Below are positions 35,046-47,958 of a stretch of 64,000 bases of DNA, piece by piece. Made by a program: the position numbers and the translations under genes. The DNA comes from Catonia carolina (Eukaryota; Arthropoda; Insecta; Hemiptera; Achilidae): positions 45,575,391-45,639,390 of the forward strand of contig JAQMRL010000007.1 of NCBI GenBank assembly GCA_035578175.1, given 5' to 3'. Every line of letters starts with the position of its first letter. Within the stretch, counting starts at the first letter, position 1. The notes below the pieces were generated by a model. It did no database searches and was not told the DNA's origin. It saw nothing but the letters and a program-made list of their open reading frames with translations.

Positions 35046-35845
35046 TCAAACAATAGTTGTACGTAGTAGTAGTAGTAGTAGAAAATAAACACAAAACACT
35101 GAATTAATCTACCCTTGAACATGGCAAACCATAGTTAGGTGGATTAATTTTCCTATCAGGAGGTTAATATAAAGTTTTAAATTTTTAAGTTGTAATTAGG
35201 GAAATTAACTTTGTATTGTAATTATTTTTGAAATGTGATGGGAAAAATAAATAAAACCAAACTATCTTCAAACTATTAATAAAATTGACATAAACTAATA
35301 ATATAATGTGATATGATAGTAATGATATGATATTTTTAATGATGTGATAATGGTGTTGATAATATGATAGTAATAATAGCCTAATAATAATGGAATAATG
35401 AATGAATTATAGACAATTAAACGATTATATATTTTGAAGAAAAAGATGTGTAAATACTGTGCTGAAAACGGAATCAATATATATTTACATGCGAATATGT
35501 CATGGCCACCTTATTTTTAGTCTGTCGTTTATTTTATTAAGGTAGCGTTATTGTTACGGTAATGTGTGCATATGGATTTGTGGGTTTATATAAAATTTTT
35601 AAAATATTGCTTTGAAGTATCTTCAACTATTGAAATTTTGCTTTTGTGCATGGTATAGTTTCTCACGATTGGTGGTGCATTGGTAATTTTCCGTAGTGTC
35701 TTTGATTGAAATGTTTGAATTTTATTAAGGTTTGATTTCTTCGATTTCCGTACAGGTAAATTGAGTATGTCCAGTTTAGTCGCAGTAGTGTTTTGTATAG
35801 GTTAGTTTGTTCTCGAATGAAGGTTTTCATCGTTTATTAAAAAAA
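35046..35845. other. No recognised gene; low-complexity tracts
   Basis: A TAG trinucleotide run at 35063-35081 and an ATGATA/TAATAA-rich tract at 35290-35400. No coding signal. Confidence 0.5.
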
Positions 35846-36627
35846 TCTGGTGTGAAACACTCACACAACTTTCTCTTACCAATGCAAATAATTAACAATA
35901 TAATTTAACAATAGCAATAAAACATTAGAAATAAACCAAAAAACTAACCTCAATAAACATAACCTAATTTTAATCATCAGAGAAAGACGCAAAATGAAAA
36001 TCGAACTTAGTTTGGCTTAAAAATACGGAAAATCACTATTTCACGCTAAACTAGGCTCTGTACAGAAAAATGCTATTAATAAAAGTTGTAGATCGTTTTA
36101 TTTCCTATAAATTTTATTATATACACTTTTGTCGTAAAATGCATACTAAGGCCGAAATCTTAAAAAAATCTATATTTCACACGTTTTCGTGAGAAAAAAC
36201 AGAAAATCGTTATTACCGCTAAACTAAGCGTTATACAAAAAAATATTTAAAACAAAAGTTGTAGGTTTTTAAATTCTCTACAACTTTTATTATACAAATT
36301 TTTGCGCTAAAATTTATATTAAAGCCGTAATCTTAAAAAAAAAAACAATTTCTTTACGTGAAAACAGCCTCACCAAGAATTTCAGCAAACATGGCGCCTA
36401 CCCTATCTTGTAGAGAATAAAAAACTGAATAAACCAGGTTTTTTTGAGAAAAACGCAAGAAAGTGAAAAATTACACAAATAAACTACTACTTCCGGTTGA
36501 CCGATTTTGATAAAAATGTTGGTGTCGGGTCCGGTAGTGGTATGTAACTTAAGTTTCAAGTTTCAAGTTCGTATGATGTTCCGTTCTTGAGATATTCTGT
36601 TCATACACTTACACACGCGCGCGCGCG

Positions 36628-36680
<53 letters not shown>

Positions 36681-36818
36681 CAATCGCTAAAAACATGTTT
36701 TTTGGGTTCAGGGGGTCTGAAAACGTGTAGATCCGGTGAAAACTCAATTTCGAAAAATCGACATGAAAACAATACTTTCCTTCCTATATATATTCATATA
36801 GGCAAGAGAAAGTAAAAA
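35846..36818 (+). mobile_element. Family H copy 9 (full length)
   Basis: Both ends are intact. The CA tract at 36601-36676 starts with a CG run. A short deletion removes part of the GGCGATTTT...CGTAGGACC block near 36438. Confidence 0.9.
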
Positions 36819-37181
36819 TCTGTTCAATTTGATTGAAAATTTGTCGGCAGCCTTTTCATTATGATGTGATATGTCGATTTAAACGTGGCCTATTTTTGTC
36901 AGGAGTATGTGTACAAAATTTGAAAACTGTATGAATAATTTCCCAAAAAGGCCTTAAAATGAGCATACGGGTATTGGCTAATAAATGGAGAAAACGAGAA
37001 TGAAGAAGATGAAGACGTGAGTGAGGAAAATCACTGGAAAAAGAGAAATGTTTTGCTAGATCCGAGAACTGCATTGACATCTTTGAAATTTTGTCAATCA
37101 CTTGAATACTTTTGTCGAAAATGCATATGATAATGGATTAAAAGTTTTTGTTAAGGCAATGTCTATACATTTGCTGATTTT
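36819..37181. other. No recognised feature
   Basis: AT-rich spacer. The minus frame 36859-37101 has no recognisable domain. Confidence 0.5.
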
Positions 37182-37654
37182 AGTAGTTTATTCGTATAAT
37201 TTTTCACTTTTTTGCGATTTTCTCAAAAACTGGTCCTACAATTTTGTTTTAAAATCGCCTGGTTTACTAAATTTTTTATACTTTACAAGATAGGGTAGGC
37301 GCCATCTTGGCTGAAATTCTTGGTAAGCGTGTTTTCACGTAAAAACTTTGTTTTTTAAGATTACGGCTTTAATATCCATTTCAGCGCAAAAATGTATACA
37401 ATAAAAATTGTAGGACAATTTTAAATCCTACAACTTTTATTTCAAACATTTTTATTATAACGCTTAGTTTAGTGGTAAATAGCGATTTTCTGTTTTTTTT
37501 TTCACGAAAACGTGTGAAAAATCGATTTTTTTAATGTTTCGGCTTTAGTGCGCATTTTACGACAAAAATGTATATAATAAAATTTATTGAAAATTAAGAG
37601 ATCTACAACTTTTGTGTAGAGAATGTTTCTCTACAGAGCTTAGTTTAGCGTGAA
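37182..37654 (-). mobile_element. Family H copy 10a (partial)
   Basis: An inner part of H in minus orientation, from the AGTAGTTTATTCG block through both tandem units to TTAGCGTGA. The microsatellite end is missing on the left. It joins directly to another partial copy on the right. Confidence 0.82.
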
Positions 37655-38234
37655 TTATTTTCTACAAGATAGGGTAGGCGCCATGTTTGCTGAAATTCTG
37701 GGTGAGGCCGTTTTTACGTAAAAAAGTGTTTTTTTAAGATTACGGCTTTAATATGTATTATAGCGCAAAAAGTTATATAAGAAAAAATTTAAAAAATTTG
37801 AAATTCTACAACTTTTATTTCAAACATTTTTTTGTATAACGCTTAGTTTAGCGGTAATTAGCGATTTTCTGTTTTTCTCACGAAAACAAAAAAATAAATT
37901 TTTGAAAAATAGATTTTTTTAAAGATTTCGGCCTTAGTATGCATTTTATGACAAAAGAGTATATAATCAAATTTATAGAAAATTAAAAGATCTACGACTT
38001 TTATTTAGATCATTTTTCTCTACAGAGCCTAGTTTAGCGTGAGAGTGATTTTTTGCATTTTAAAGCCAAACTGAGGTTGATTTTCATTTTGCGTCTTTCA
38101 ATCATGATTAAAATAAGGTTATGTTTTTTGAGATTAGTTTTTTGTTTATTTCTAATGTTTTATCACTAATGTTAGGTTATATTGTTATTTATTTGCATTG
38201 GCAAGAGAAAGTCGAGTGAGTGTTTCACACCAGA
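37655..38234 (-). mobile_element. Family H copy 10b (partial, tandem with 10a)
   Basis: Restarts at CTACAAGATAGGGTAGGCG within H, repeats the region already seen in 10a, and runs to the intact CACACCAGA end at 38234. The pair looks like a tandem duplication or an unequal exchange inside one insertion. Confidence 0.82.
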
Positions 38235-38452
38235 TTTTTTTGATTGTGTCCGTTTTATTTTCTAGTTTACTCATTATGGATATTCACCGAAGTAGTATAT
38301 GCCCGCGCCTAATAATTACGCGTAAACACTTAGCGATAGAAATCGTTGTTGGGGTGGACTAGATGGAATAAATCAAGAATTACCCTACGTACTGAGATTA
38401 TTTGATTATTTAAATGTGACCGTGCCCTATTTCAAATTACTATATCTTTATT

Positions 38453-38513
38453 TACTTTCTCTTCCCTATATGAATATATAGGAAGGAAATTATTGTTTTC
38501 ATGTCGATTTTAA
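38453..38513 (-). mobile_element. Family H end fragment
   Basis: Only the hairpin end of H is present (TACTTTCTCTTCCCTATATG to CATGTCGATTT), about 60 bp, just left of the piggyBac-like element. Confidence 0.75.
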
Positions 38514-38922
38514 GAAAACGACCCTATTTTGGCCCTGCAACGTTTTTTTTTGTATCAAAGTTAACCCTATATAGGGCAGTACTACGGGGAAAATTATACA
38601 AGTTGTAAACTGTTAAATTTTGTTTTAAACTTGAATAACGTATTTCTAGTGCCAGAACATTAAGATATTTCTTTTTTTATGTTAAGCCCTAGTTAGTATA
38701 CTTACCAAGGAATTTTATTGAAATGGGAATTTAATGATAAAATGGTAAAATTGGAACTTTATATTAGCATGAATGCTTGCTTTCCCATAAAAAAACTTGA
38801 ATTTTCTAAGCACTGTACAAAAGTTATAACAAAACAACACGGTTGCGTACGCTGGTATGAATCCTTACCACATTCGTGTAACTCATGAAGCAAACGGTCG
38901 CTGCGCACTAATTTCAAAAAAA

Positions 38923-39699
38923 TCTGGTGTGAAACACTCACACGATCTTCTCTTGCCAATGCAAATAATTAAAAATATAAACGTTAGAAATAAACAAAAA
39001 AACTAACCTCAATAACATAACCTAATTTTAATCATGAGTGAACGACGCAAAATGAAAACCAACCTCAGTTTGGCTTAAAAATACGGAAAACCACTCTTTT
39101 ACGCTAAACTAGGCTATGTACAAAAAAATTTTCTAAATTTTTCTAAAAAGTTATAGATCTTTCAATTTTCTATAAATTTGATTATATACACTTTTGTCGT
39201 AAAATGCATCCTAAGGCCGAAATCTTAAAAAATAGATTTTTCTCACGATTTCGTGAGAAAAAACAAAAAATAGCTAATTACCGCTAAACTAAGCGTTATA
39301 CAAAAAAATGTTTGGAATAAAAGTTGTAGAATTTTAAATTCTCTACAACTTTACTTATATACATTTTTGCGGTAAAATGCATAATAAAGCCGCAATCTTA
39401 AAAAAACAATTTTTTACGTGAAAACAGCCTCACCAAGAATTTCAGCAGACATGGCGCTTACTTTATCTTGTAGAGCATGAAAAATTAAGTAAATGAAGCG
39501 ATTTTAAAAAAAATTGTAGGACCAGTTTTTGAGAAAATCGCAAAAAAGTGAAAAATGACACGAATAAACTACTACTTCCGGTTGACCGATTTTGATGAAA
39601 ATGTTCGTGTCGCGTCCGGTAGTGGTATGTAACTTAAGTTTCAAGTTTTAAGTTCGTAGCCTACGATGTTTCGTTCTTGAGATATTCTGTTCACACACA

Positions 39700-39738
<39 letters not shown>

Positions 39739-39857
39739 CAATCGCTAAAAACATGTTTTTTGGGTTCAGGAGGTCTGAAAACCTGTAGATCCGGTGAAAA
39801 AATCGACATGAAAACAATACTTTCCTTCCTATATATTCATATAGGCAAGAGAAAGTA
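38923..39857 (+). mobile_element. Family H copy 11 (inside piggyBac-like element)
   Basis: Both ends are present, with (CA)n at 39693-39736. The terminal A-run is shorter here (AGAAAGTAATAAGG). Part of the block around AAAACTCGATTTCG is deleted near 39798. Confidence 0.9.
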
Positions 39858-39945
39858 ATAAGGATAGCCTACTTAACAAGAGAACATCTATAAAGCCATA
39901 AAATGCCAATATGGTTCAACTGCATAGCTTATTCTTTTTAAAAAA

Positions 39946-40715
39946 TCTGGTGTGAAACACTCACACAACTTTCTCTTGCCATTGCAAATAATTAACAATA
40001 AACCTAACATTAGAAATGAACAAAAACTAACCTCAAAAACATAACCTTATTTTAATCATGAGTGAATGACGCAAAATGACAATCGAACTCAGTTTGGCTT
40101 AAAAATACGGAAAATCACGCTTTCACGCTAAACTAGGCTCTGTAGAGAAAAATGCTCTAAACGAAAGTTGTAGATCTTTTAATTTTCTATAACTTTTATT
40201 ATATACACTTTTGTCGTAAAATGCATACTAAGACCGAAATGTTAAAAAAATCGATTTTTCTCACGTTTTCGTGAGAAAAAAAACAGAAAATCGCAAATTA
40301 CCGCTAAACTAAACGTTATAGAAAAAAATGTTTAAAACAGAAGTTGTAGGTTTTTAAATTCTCTACAACTTTTATTATATAAGTTTTTGCGCTAAAATTT
40401 ATATTAAAGCCGTAATCTTAAAAAAACAACGTTTTTACGTGAAAACAGCCTCACCGAGAATTTCAGCAAACATGGCGCCTACCCTATCTTGTAGAGAATA
40501 AAAAATTGAGTAAAATAGGCGATTTTAACAAAAATCGTAGGACCAGTTTTTGAGAAAATCGCAAAAAACTGAAAAATTATACGAATAAACTACTACTTCC
40601 GGTTGACCGATTTTGATGAAAATGTTCGTGTCGCGTCCGGTAGTGGTATGTAACTTAAGTTTCAAGTTTCAAGTTCGTACGATGTTCCGTTCTTGAGATA
40701 TTCTGTTCACACACA

Positions 40716-40788
<73 letters not shown>

Positions 40789-40929
40789 ACACCAATCGCT
40801 AAAAACATGTTTTTTGGGTTCAGGGGGTCTGAAAACGTACAGATCTGGTGAAAACTCGATTTCGAAAAATCGACATGAAAACAATACTTTCCTTCCTATA
40901 TATTCATATAGGCAAGAGAAAGTAAAAAA
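39946..40929 (+). mobile_element. Family H copy 12 (head-to-tail with copy 13)
   Basis: Intact ends, with (CA)n at 40709-40792. Its last A-run is immediately followed by TCTGGTGTG of copy 13, with no intervening host base. Confidence 0.92.
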
Positions 40930-41968
<1,039 letters not shown>

Positions 41969-42080
41969 TCAACCTTATTGCCAGTGGTAAGTATACTTAC
42001 TACAGACCTACAAAGGGTTAAACTTCGATAAGGATATTTTTGGGTGAGATTCAATGATTGAAATGTTTTATTGATGATAA

Positions 42081-42698
42081 ATATGTCTAGTTAATGAAGG
42101 GGCCTACGAAAACCGTTCTCATTAACAAAGTAAACGGTAAGTCCACTCATTTCTTATTCTTTTGCACAATACTTCTTCACAATCCATTGACGTACGAGTT
42201 ATTCTTATAGAATTCCTACTTACGTTCACGTTAAAATGTACACTATTCAAATTCATCACACTGAAGCGTTACCGGTGGAAATATATACGCCTACCATGTT
42301 CATACTGCCCATAACAGACAGGCGGAGAGTCAAATTATTTACTCTCAATCTGTCGTTGCTGGGCTAAAATAAATAGTTCTGTTTCTTATTACATGGTCAG
42401 CCAATTAAATGACTGAATCATTTGAGAACAGAAGAGGTAGAGGTGTAAAAGACACTAATCAAGATTTATCACCTCTGAAAGTAATGAATTTCATTATACA
42501 GCCAGACCCTGTGGTAAATGAAGTGAAGGTGTCGTTTGCAGGGTGGAAAATATATGCTTTTCGGAGGGCCCGGCATGCTGATAAGCGTACTTTTCCACTC
42601 AGTGAGGAAGGCAATTGTAAACCAGCTCACTCCTCGTTTTTACTTAGTAAAACCTCTACAGGTTCAAACCAGCCCTTCGGCTGATGACCAAAACACAA
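42081..42698 (+). repeat. Tandem array unit 1 (A plus R)
   Basis: First of three complete units of about 617 bp. Part A (to 42303) starts ATATGTCTAGTTAATGAAGG. Part R (42304-42698) is related to the dispersed repeat R at 18603. This unit keeps the variants also seen in the dispersed R copy (GGCAATTGTAAACC), so it is the least derived. The frame 42409-42684 lies in R and shows no known domain. Confidence 0.9.
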
Positions 42699-43315
42699 AT
42701 ATGTCTAGTTAATGAAGGGGCCTACGAAAACCGTTCTCATTAACAAAGTAAACGGTAAGTCCACTCATTTCTTATTCTTTTGCACAATACTTCTTCTCAA
42801 TCCATTGACGTACGAGTTATTCTTCTAGAATTCCTACTTACGTTCACGTTAAAATGTACACTATTCAAATTCATCACACTGAAGCGTTACCGGTGGAAAT
42901 ATATACGCCTACCATGTTCATACTGCCCATAACAGACAGGCGGAGAGTCAAATTATTTACTCTCAATCTGTCGTTGCTGGGCTAAAATAAATAGTTCTAT
43001 TTCTTATTACAGGGTCAGTCAATTAAATGACTGAATCATTTGAGAACAGAAGAGGTAGAGGTGTAAAAAACACTAATCAAAGTTATCTCCTCTGAAAGTA
43101 ATAAATTTCATTATACAGCCAGACCTTGTGGTGAATGAAGTGAAGGTGTCGTTTGCAGGGTGGAAAATATGTGCTTTTCGGAGGGTCCGGCATGCTGATA
43201 AGCGTACTTTTCCACTCAGTGAGGAAGGCAATAATAAACCACCTCACTCCTCGTTTTTACTTAGTAAAACCTCTGCAGGTTCAAACCAGCCCTTCGGCTG
43301 ATGACCAAAACACAA
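42699..43315 (+). repeat. Tandem array unit 2
   Basis: Same A plus R layout. It shares with unit 3 the derived variants GGTGAATGAAGTG and GGCAATAATAAACC. Confidence 0.9.
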
Positions 43316-43932
43316 ATATGTCTAGTTAATGAAGGGGCCTACGAAAACCGTTCTTATTAACAAAGTAAACGGTAAGTCCACTCATTTCTTATTCTTTTGC
43401 ACAATACTTCTTCACAATCCATTGACGTACGAGTTATTCTTATAGAATTCCTACTTACGTTCACGTTAAAATGTACACTATTCAAATTCATCACACTGAA
43501 CCGTTACCGGTGGAAATATATACGCCTATCATGTTCATACTGCCCATAACAGACAGGCGGAGAGTCAAATTATTTACTCTCAATCTGTCGTTGCTGGGCT
43601 AAAATAAATAGTTCTATTTCTTATTACATGGTCAGTCAATTAAATGACTGAATCATTTGAGAACAGAAGAGGTAGAGGTGTAAAAAACACTAATCAAAGT
43701 TATCTCCTCTGAAAGTAATAAATTTCATTATACAGCCAGACCTTGTGGTGAATGAAGTGAAGGTGTCGTTTGCAGGGTGGAAAATATGTGCTTTTCGGAG
43801 GGCCCGGCATGCTGATAAGCGTACTTTTCCACTCAGTGAGGAAGGCAATAATAAACCACCTCACTCCTCGTTTTTACTTAGTAAAACCTCTGCAGGTTCA
43901 AACCAGCCTTTCGGCTGATGACCAAAACACAA
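43316..43932 (+). repeat. Tandem array unit 3
   Basis: Nearly identical to unit 2, including derived variants, so the array grew recently by duplication of a unit 2-like copy. Confidence 0.9.
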
Positions 43933-44156
43933 ATATGTCTAGTTAATGAAGGGGCCTACGAACACCGTTCTCATTAACTAAGTAAACTGTTAAGTCCGCT
44001 CATTTCTTATTCTTTTGCACAATACTTCTTCACAATCCATTGACGTATGAGTTATTCTTATAGAATTCCTACTTAAGTTCACGTTAAAATGTACACTATT
44101 CAAATTCATCACACTGAAGCGTTACCGGTGAAAATATATACGCCTACCATGTTCAT
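43933..44156 (+). repeat. Tandem array unit 4 (part A only)
   Basis: Homology stops at CCATGTTCAT, the exact point where R begins in the other units; unrelated sequence follows. The array is thus A-R-A-R-A-R-A. Confidence 0.88.
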
Positions 44157-44465
44157 TAAAATTTCATCTACTTTTTCGATACGTTGTAAGATGTCAATTA
44201 CAACTAAATTCATACGCCTACACATTCGACACTTAAGTAAAACACGTTTTATCAGTCAGGCCTTTTATTAAAAACAACAATTCTTAAGTGATTTCACCTA
44301 AAACAACCGTCGATAAACATAATTTAGTACCTATTTACTTAAGTAAAGCCCCGATTATCGCTCTGCGTATAAATACTTACTGTTGTATATTTCATATTAC
44401 ACTGGAAAAATTAGGCCAACTCTCTTAACAATAATACAAGCACAACGTATACGTAAAACATATTT
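44157..44465. other. No recognised feature
   Basis: Unique AT-rich sequence after the array; no gene seen. Confidence 0.5.
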
Positions 44466-44990
44466 TTACTTTCTCTTGCCTATATGAGAATATAAGAAGG
44501 AAAGTATTGTTTTCATGTCGATTTTTCGAAATCGAGTTTTCAACGGATCTACACGTTTTCAGACCCCTGAACACAAAAAACATGTTTTTAGCGATTTGCG
44601 TGTCTGTGTGTGTATACAAAATATCTCAAGAAAGGAACATTGTACGAACTTGAAACTTAAAACTTAAGTTACATACCACTACCGGACCCGACACAAACAT
44701 TTTTATCAAAATCGGTCAACCGGAAGTAGTAATTTATTCGTAAAATTTTTCACTTTTTTGCGATTTTCTCAAAAACCGGTACTACGATTTTTTTAAAAAT
44801 CGCCTGGTTTATTCAATTTTTTATTCTCTACAAGATAGGGTAGGCGCCATGTTTGCTGAAATTCTTAGTGAGACTGTTTTCACGTAAATAAATGGTTTTT
44901 TTAAGATTACGGCTTTAATATGTATTTTAGCGCAAAAATGTATATAATAAAAAATGTAGAGAATTTAAAATTCTACAACTTTTATTTTAA
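44466..44990 (-). mobile_element. Family H copy 14, left part
   Basis: Starts TACTTTCTCTTGCCTATATG. The CA tract is nearly gone (GTGTGTGTATAC near 44610). It runs to the TTTATTTTAA inside the second tandem unit, where a TTAA-flanked element interrupts it; the remainder is at 46121-46525. Confidence 0.88.
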
Positions 44991-46120
44991 GGACACCACT
45001 ACCCGTCATATAATTCAATGTTAAAATCTCTTAACTTTATGACCCATTTTCTAAAAAAGTACAAGAGCTACAAACATGAAATTTTGAGAGGCTCTTCAGC
45101 TCATTATGTGAAAATAGTACCACTACAATCATCAAAATGTACTGAAAGGAAAATAAAATATTAATTTTTTTATATATGTAAAAAAATGTGCTCAAAAAAC
45201 ACCTTTATATAAGCCATAATTATTTTATTTTTTAGCAAATATCAATAATTCTAGTGGTGTAACTCTACCTTATTGACAATAATTACCACAAAAAATTTGA
45301 AGCAGATCGGTCAAATAGTTTTTGAGAAAACGGGTTTTTTATAAGAAAAATCATGATTTTCGGAAAAATGCAAATGAAGACAAGAATAACGTTTAGTACC
45401 AAGTTTGTCATATGCTACCTGCTTAAAACAGCCCTACTCCATAATCTGGGTTGGAATCCTTTTATGTTTCATCTTTTAATTTCTTCTTCACATGTCTGTT
45501 CTTTCGGCGAGCTTTTTTTTCATATCCTCACACATTTTTTTCTGCTCCGCGAATTCAACATGAATCAATTTTACTCAAAATTAATACAATATTTGCTCCC
45601 GGGTTTATTCCTAATTGTTTTATAACGTCACACTTACTTATATTACCATAATTATAGGTTAAAATGGCATCATGAATACCTAATGTCATGGTTTTAATGC
45701 CAACAAATACAGATTTGGGGATTCTACTCCAGATGATATGGTTGAATGACTCGCTTATATTTTGAGTGTTGCCATGAAGGCATTTTTGTAATAAATCAAT
45801 TCGAGATAAATCAGCTAAGACAGGTTTGATAACATCTAGTAGTACAGCAGTAGGCGGTAAATGCTTATGTGAGTATTTTTTGTTTTCCTTGATGGCCTTT
45901 TGATAAAAAAAAAGGCAACTAGCTACGCAAAATGTTTCCTCAACAACGCAAAAGGGACAATTTTCGTCATGAAGTACTATTTTAAAAAATTCGTAAATAA
46001 ATTAAAATTGGGAATAAAAACATAAATTTGGTATCAAAATGCTCAAAAATTACCAAATATTTATATAAAAATTAAAAAACAAAATTGATTTTTTTTTTTT
46101 TTGGGTAGTGGTTACCTTAA
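44987..46120 (-). mobile_element. TTAA-flanked Kolobok-like transposon inside an H copy
   Basis: TTAA at 44987-44990 and 46117-46120 flank 1126 bp with inverted ends GGACACCACTACCC (left) and GGTAACCACTACCC (right, as reverse complement). The H consensus resumes exactly across the junctions (TTTATT then AAACATTTTT). A broken transposase-like frame lies on the minus strand. TTAA duplications with ends starting GG plus this protein type point to Kolobok; piggyBac and Sola3 also use TTAA and cannot be fully excluded. Confidence 0.65.
45466..45977 (-). pseudogene. Transposase C-terminal relic (Mutator-like/Kolobok type)
   Basis: Minus-strand frame starting near 45977: VLHDENCPFC (Cys pair), FYQKAIKENKKYSHKHLPP, then LLQKCLHGNTQNISESFNHI and WSRIPKSVFVGIKTMTLGI, then ISKCDVIKQLGINPGANI. 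It has stops after SKIDSC and a few codons later, and ends in a basic tail (KKARRKNRHVKKKLKDET). The TQN.NESFN block followed by RIPK..F is characteristic of a transposase group annotated as Mutator-like in animals. The N-terminal two thirds are absent. Recognition is from pattern memory and needs a profile search. Confidence 0.55.
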
Positions 46121-46525
46121 ACATTTTTTTGTATAACGCCTAGTTTAGCAGTAATTAGCAATTTTCAGTTTTTTCTCACGAAAACGTGTGAAATTCGATT
46201 TTTTTAATATCTCGGCTTTAGTACGCATTTTACAACAAAAGTGTAGCCTATATAATAAAATTTTTAGAAAATTAAGAGATCTACAACTTTTATTGAGAGA
46301 ATTTTTTACTACAGAGCCTAGTTTAGTGTGAAAGTGTGATTTTCCGTTTTTTTTAAGCCAAACTGAGTTCGATTTTCATTTTGCGTCATTCACTCATGAT
46401 TAAAATAAGGTTATGTTTTTGAGGTTAGTTTTTTGTTTATTTCTAATATTTTATTAATGAATGTTAGGTTTATTGTTAATTATTTGCATTGGCAAGAGAA
46501 AGTTGTGTGAGTGTTTCACACCAGA
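46121..46525 (-). mobile_element. Family H copy 14, right part
   Basis: Continues copy 14 after the TTAA element (ACATTTTTTTGTATAACGCC) and ends CACACCAGA at 46525. Confidence 0.88.
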
Positions 46526-46637
46526 TTTTTCGTTTGTTTTTAATCAGATATCTTCTGCTAAAATGTTTATTACATCGCTTTCTAGCTGCAATGTCCCGCC
46601 ACCGTTTTAATAAATGTGTGTTTATTATTAAACACAT

Positions 46638-46667
46638 ATGAATCAGTCATTTCAGAAAGCCCATAAG
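46638..46667 (+). repeat. Left 30-bp inverted repeat around H copy 15
   Basis: ATGAATCAGTCATTTCAG...CATAAG here has an exact 30-base reverse complement at 47929-47958. The pair probably marks the ends of a short TIR element (about 385 bp without H) into which H copy 15 inserted. Confidence 0.8.
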
Positions 46668-46977
46668 ACAAAAAACTAACTTTTGGAAAAATTAAAACAA
46701 CTGGTTATTTACTACCAAGGGCTGTTCTCTTTATAATTTATATATACTTTAGTATTTTTAAAAATAAGCCACTTTTTTAATGAAAATTTCATAATTTTGA
46801 CTCAAGATGTTAGTAAATTAAATTGGAGTAAAATGTTAACTTAACGTTGTTTTCTGTAAAATGGGTAGTTAGACCAGAAGAAAATTGTATTGCACAATAT
46901 AGTATTTATTTATGTATTTCACTAGATTACATTAGGGACTTAAAATAGCTTTTTGCAATAATAAAAATCTGGTGTGA

Positions 46978-47744
46978 AACACTCACACAACTTTCTCTTG
47001 CCAATGCAAATAATTAACAATAAACCTAACATTAATAATAAAATATTAGAAATAAACAAAAAACTAACCTCAATAAACATAACCTAATTTTAATCTTATA
47101 TGAAAGACGCAAAATGAAAATCGACCTCAGTTTGTCGTAAAAATACGGAAAATCACTCTTTCACGCTAAACTAGGCTCTGCAGAGAAAAATGCTTTGAAT
47201 AAAAGTTGTAGATCTTTTAATTTTCAATAAATTCGATTATATACACTTTAGTTATAAAACGCATACTAAGGCCGAAATCTTAAAAAAATCGATTTTTTAC
47301 ACGTTTTCGTGAGAAAAAAACAGAAAATCGCTAATTACTGCTAAACTAAGCATTATACAAAAAAATCTTTGAAATAAAAGTTGTAGGATTTTTAATTCTC
47401 TACAACTTTTATTTATAAAGTTTTGCGCTAAAATACATAATAAAGCCGTAATGATAAAAAAAAACAATTTCTTTACGTGAGAACTACCTCACCGAGAATT
47501 TCAGCAAACATGGCGCCGACCCTGTCTTGTAGAGAATAAAAAATTGAGTAAACCAGGCGATTTTTAAAAAAAATCGTAGGACCAGTATTTGAGAAAATCG
47601 CAAAAAAATAAAAAATTATCCGAATAAACTACTACTTCCGGTCGACCGATTTTGATGAAAATGTCGGTGTCGGGTCCGGTAGTGGTATGTAACTTAAGTT
47701 TCAAGTTTCAAATTCGTACGATGTTTCGTTCTTGAGATATTTTG

Positions 47745-47779
<35 letters not shown>

Positions 47780-47915
47780 CAATCGCTAAAAACATGTTTT
47801 TTGGGTTCAGGGGGTCTGAAAACGTGTAGATCCGATGAAAACTCGATTTCGAAAAATCGACATGAAAACAATACTTTCCTTCTTATATATTCATATAGGC
47901 AAGAGAAAGTAAAAA
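46978..47915 (+). mobile_element. Family H copy 15 (full length, inside TIR element)
   Basis: Intact ends with a short (CA)n (47748-47777). The two tandem units are easily read here: CGCTAAACTA at 47164 and TGCTAAACTA at 47339, a period of 175 bp. Confidence 0.9.
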
Positions 47916-47928
47916 TGAAAAATTTGGA

Positions 47929-47958
47929 CTTATGGGCTTTCTGAAATGACTGATTCAT
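47929..47958 (-). repeat. Right 30-bp inverted repeat around H copy 15
   Basis: Exact reverse complement of 46638-46667. It starts only 13 bases after the end of H copy 15. Confidence 0.8.

Noticed and set aside
45353..45625. Plus-strand frame of 90 codons in the Kolobok-like element
   Set aside because: It is the antisense of the transposase relic, whose minus-strand reading carries recognisable motifs.
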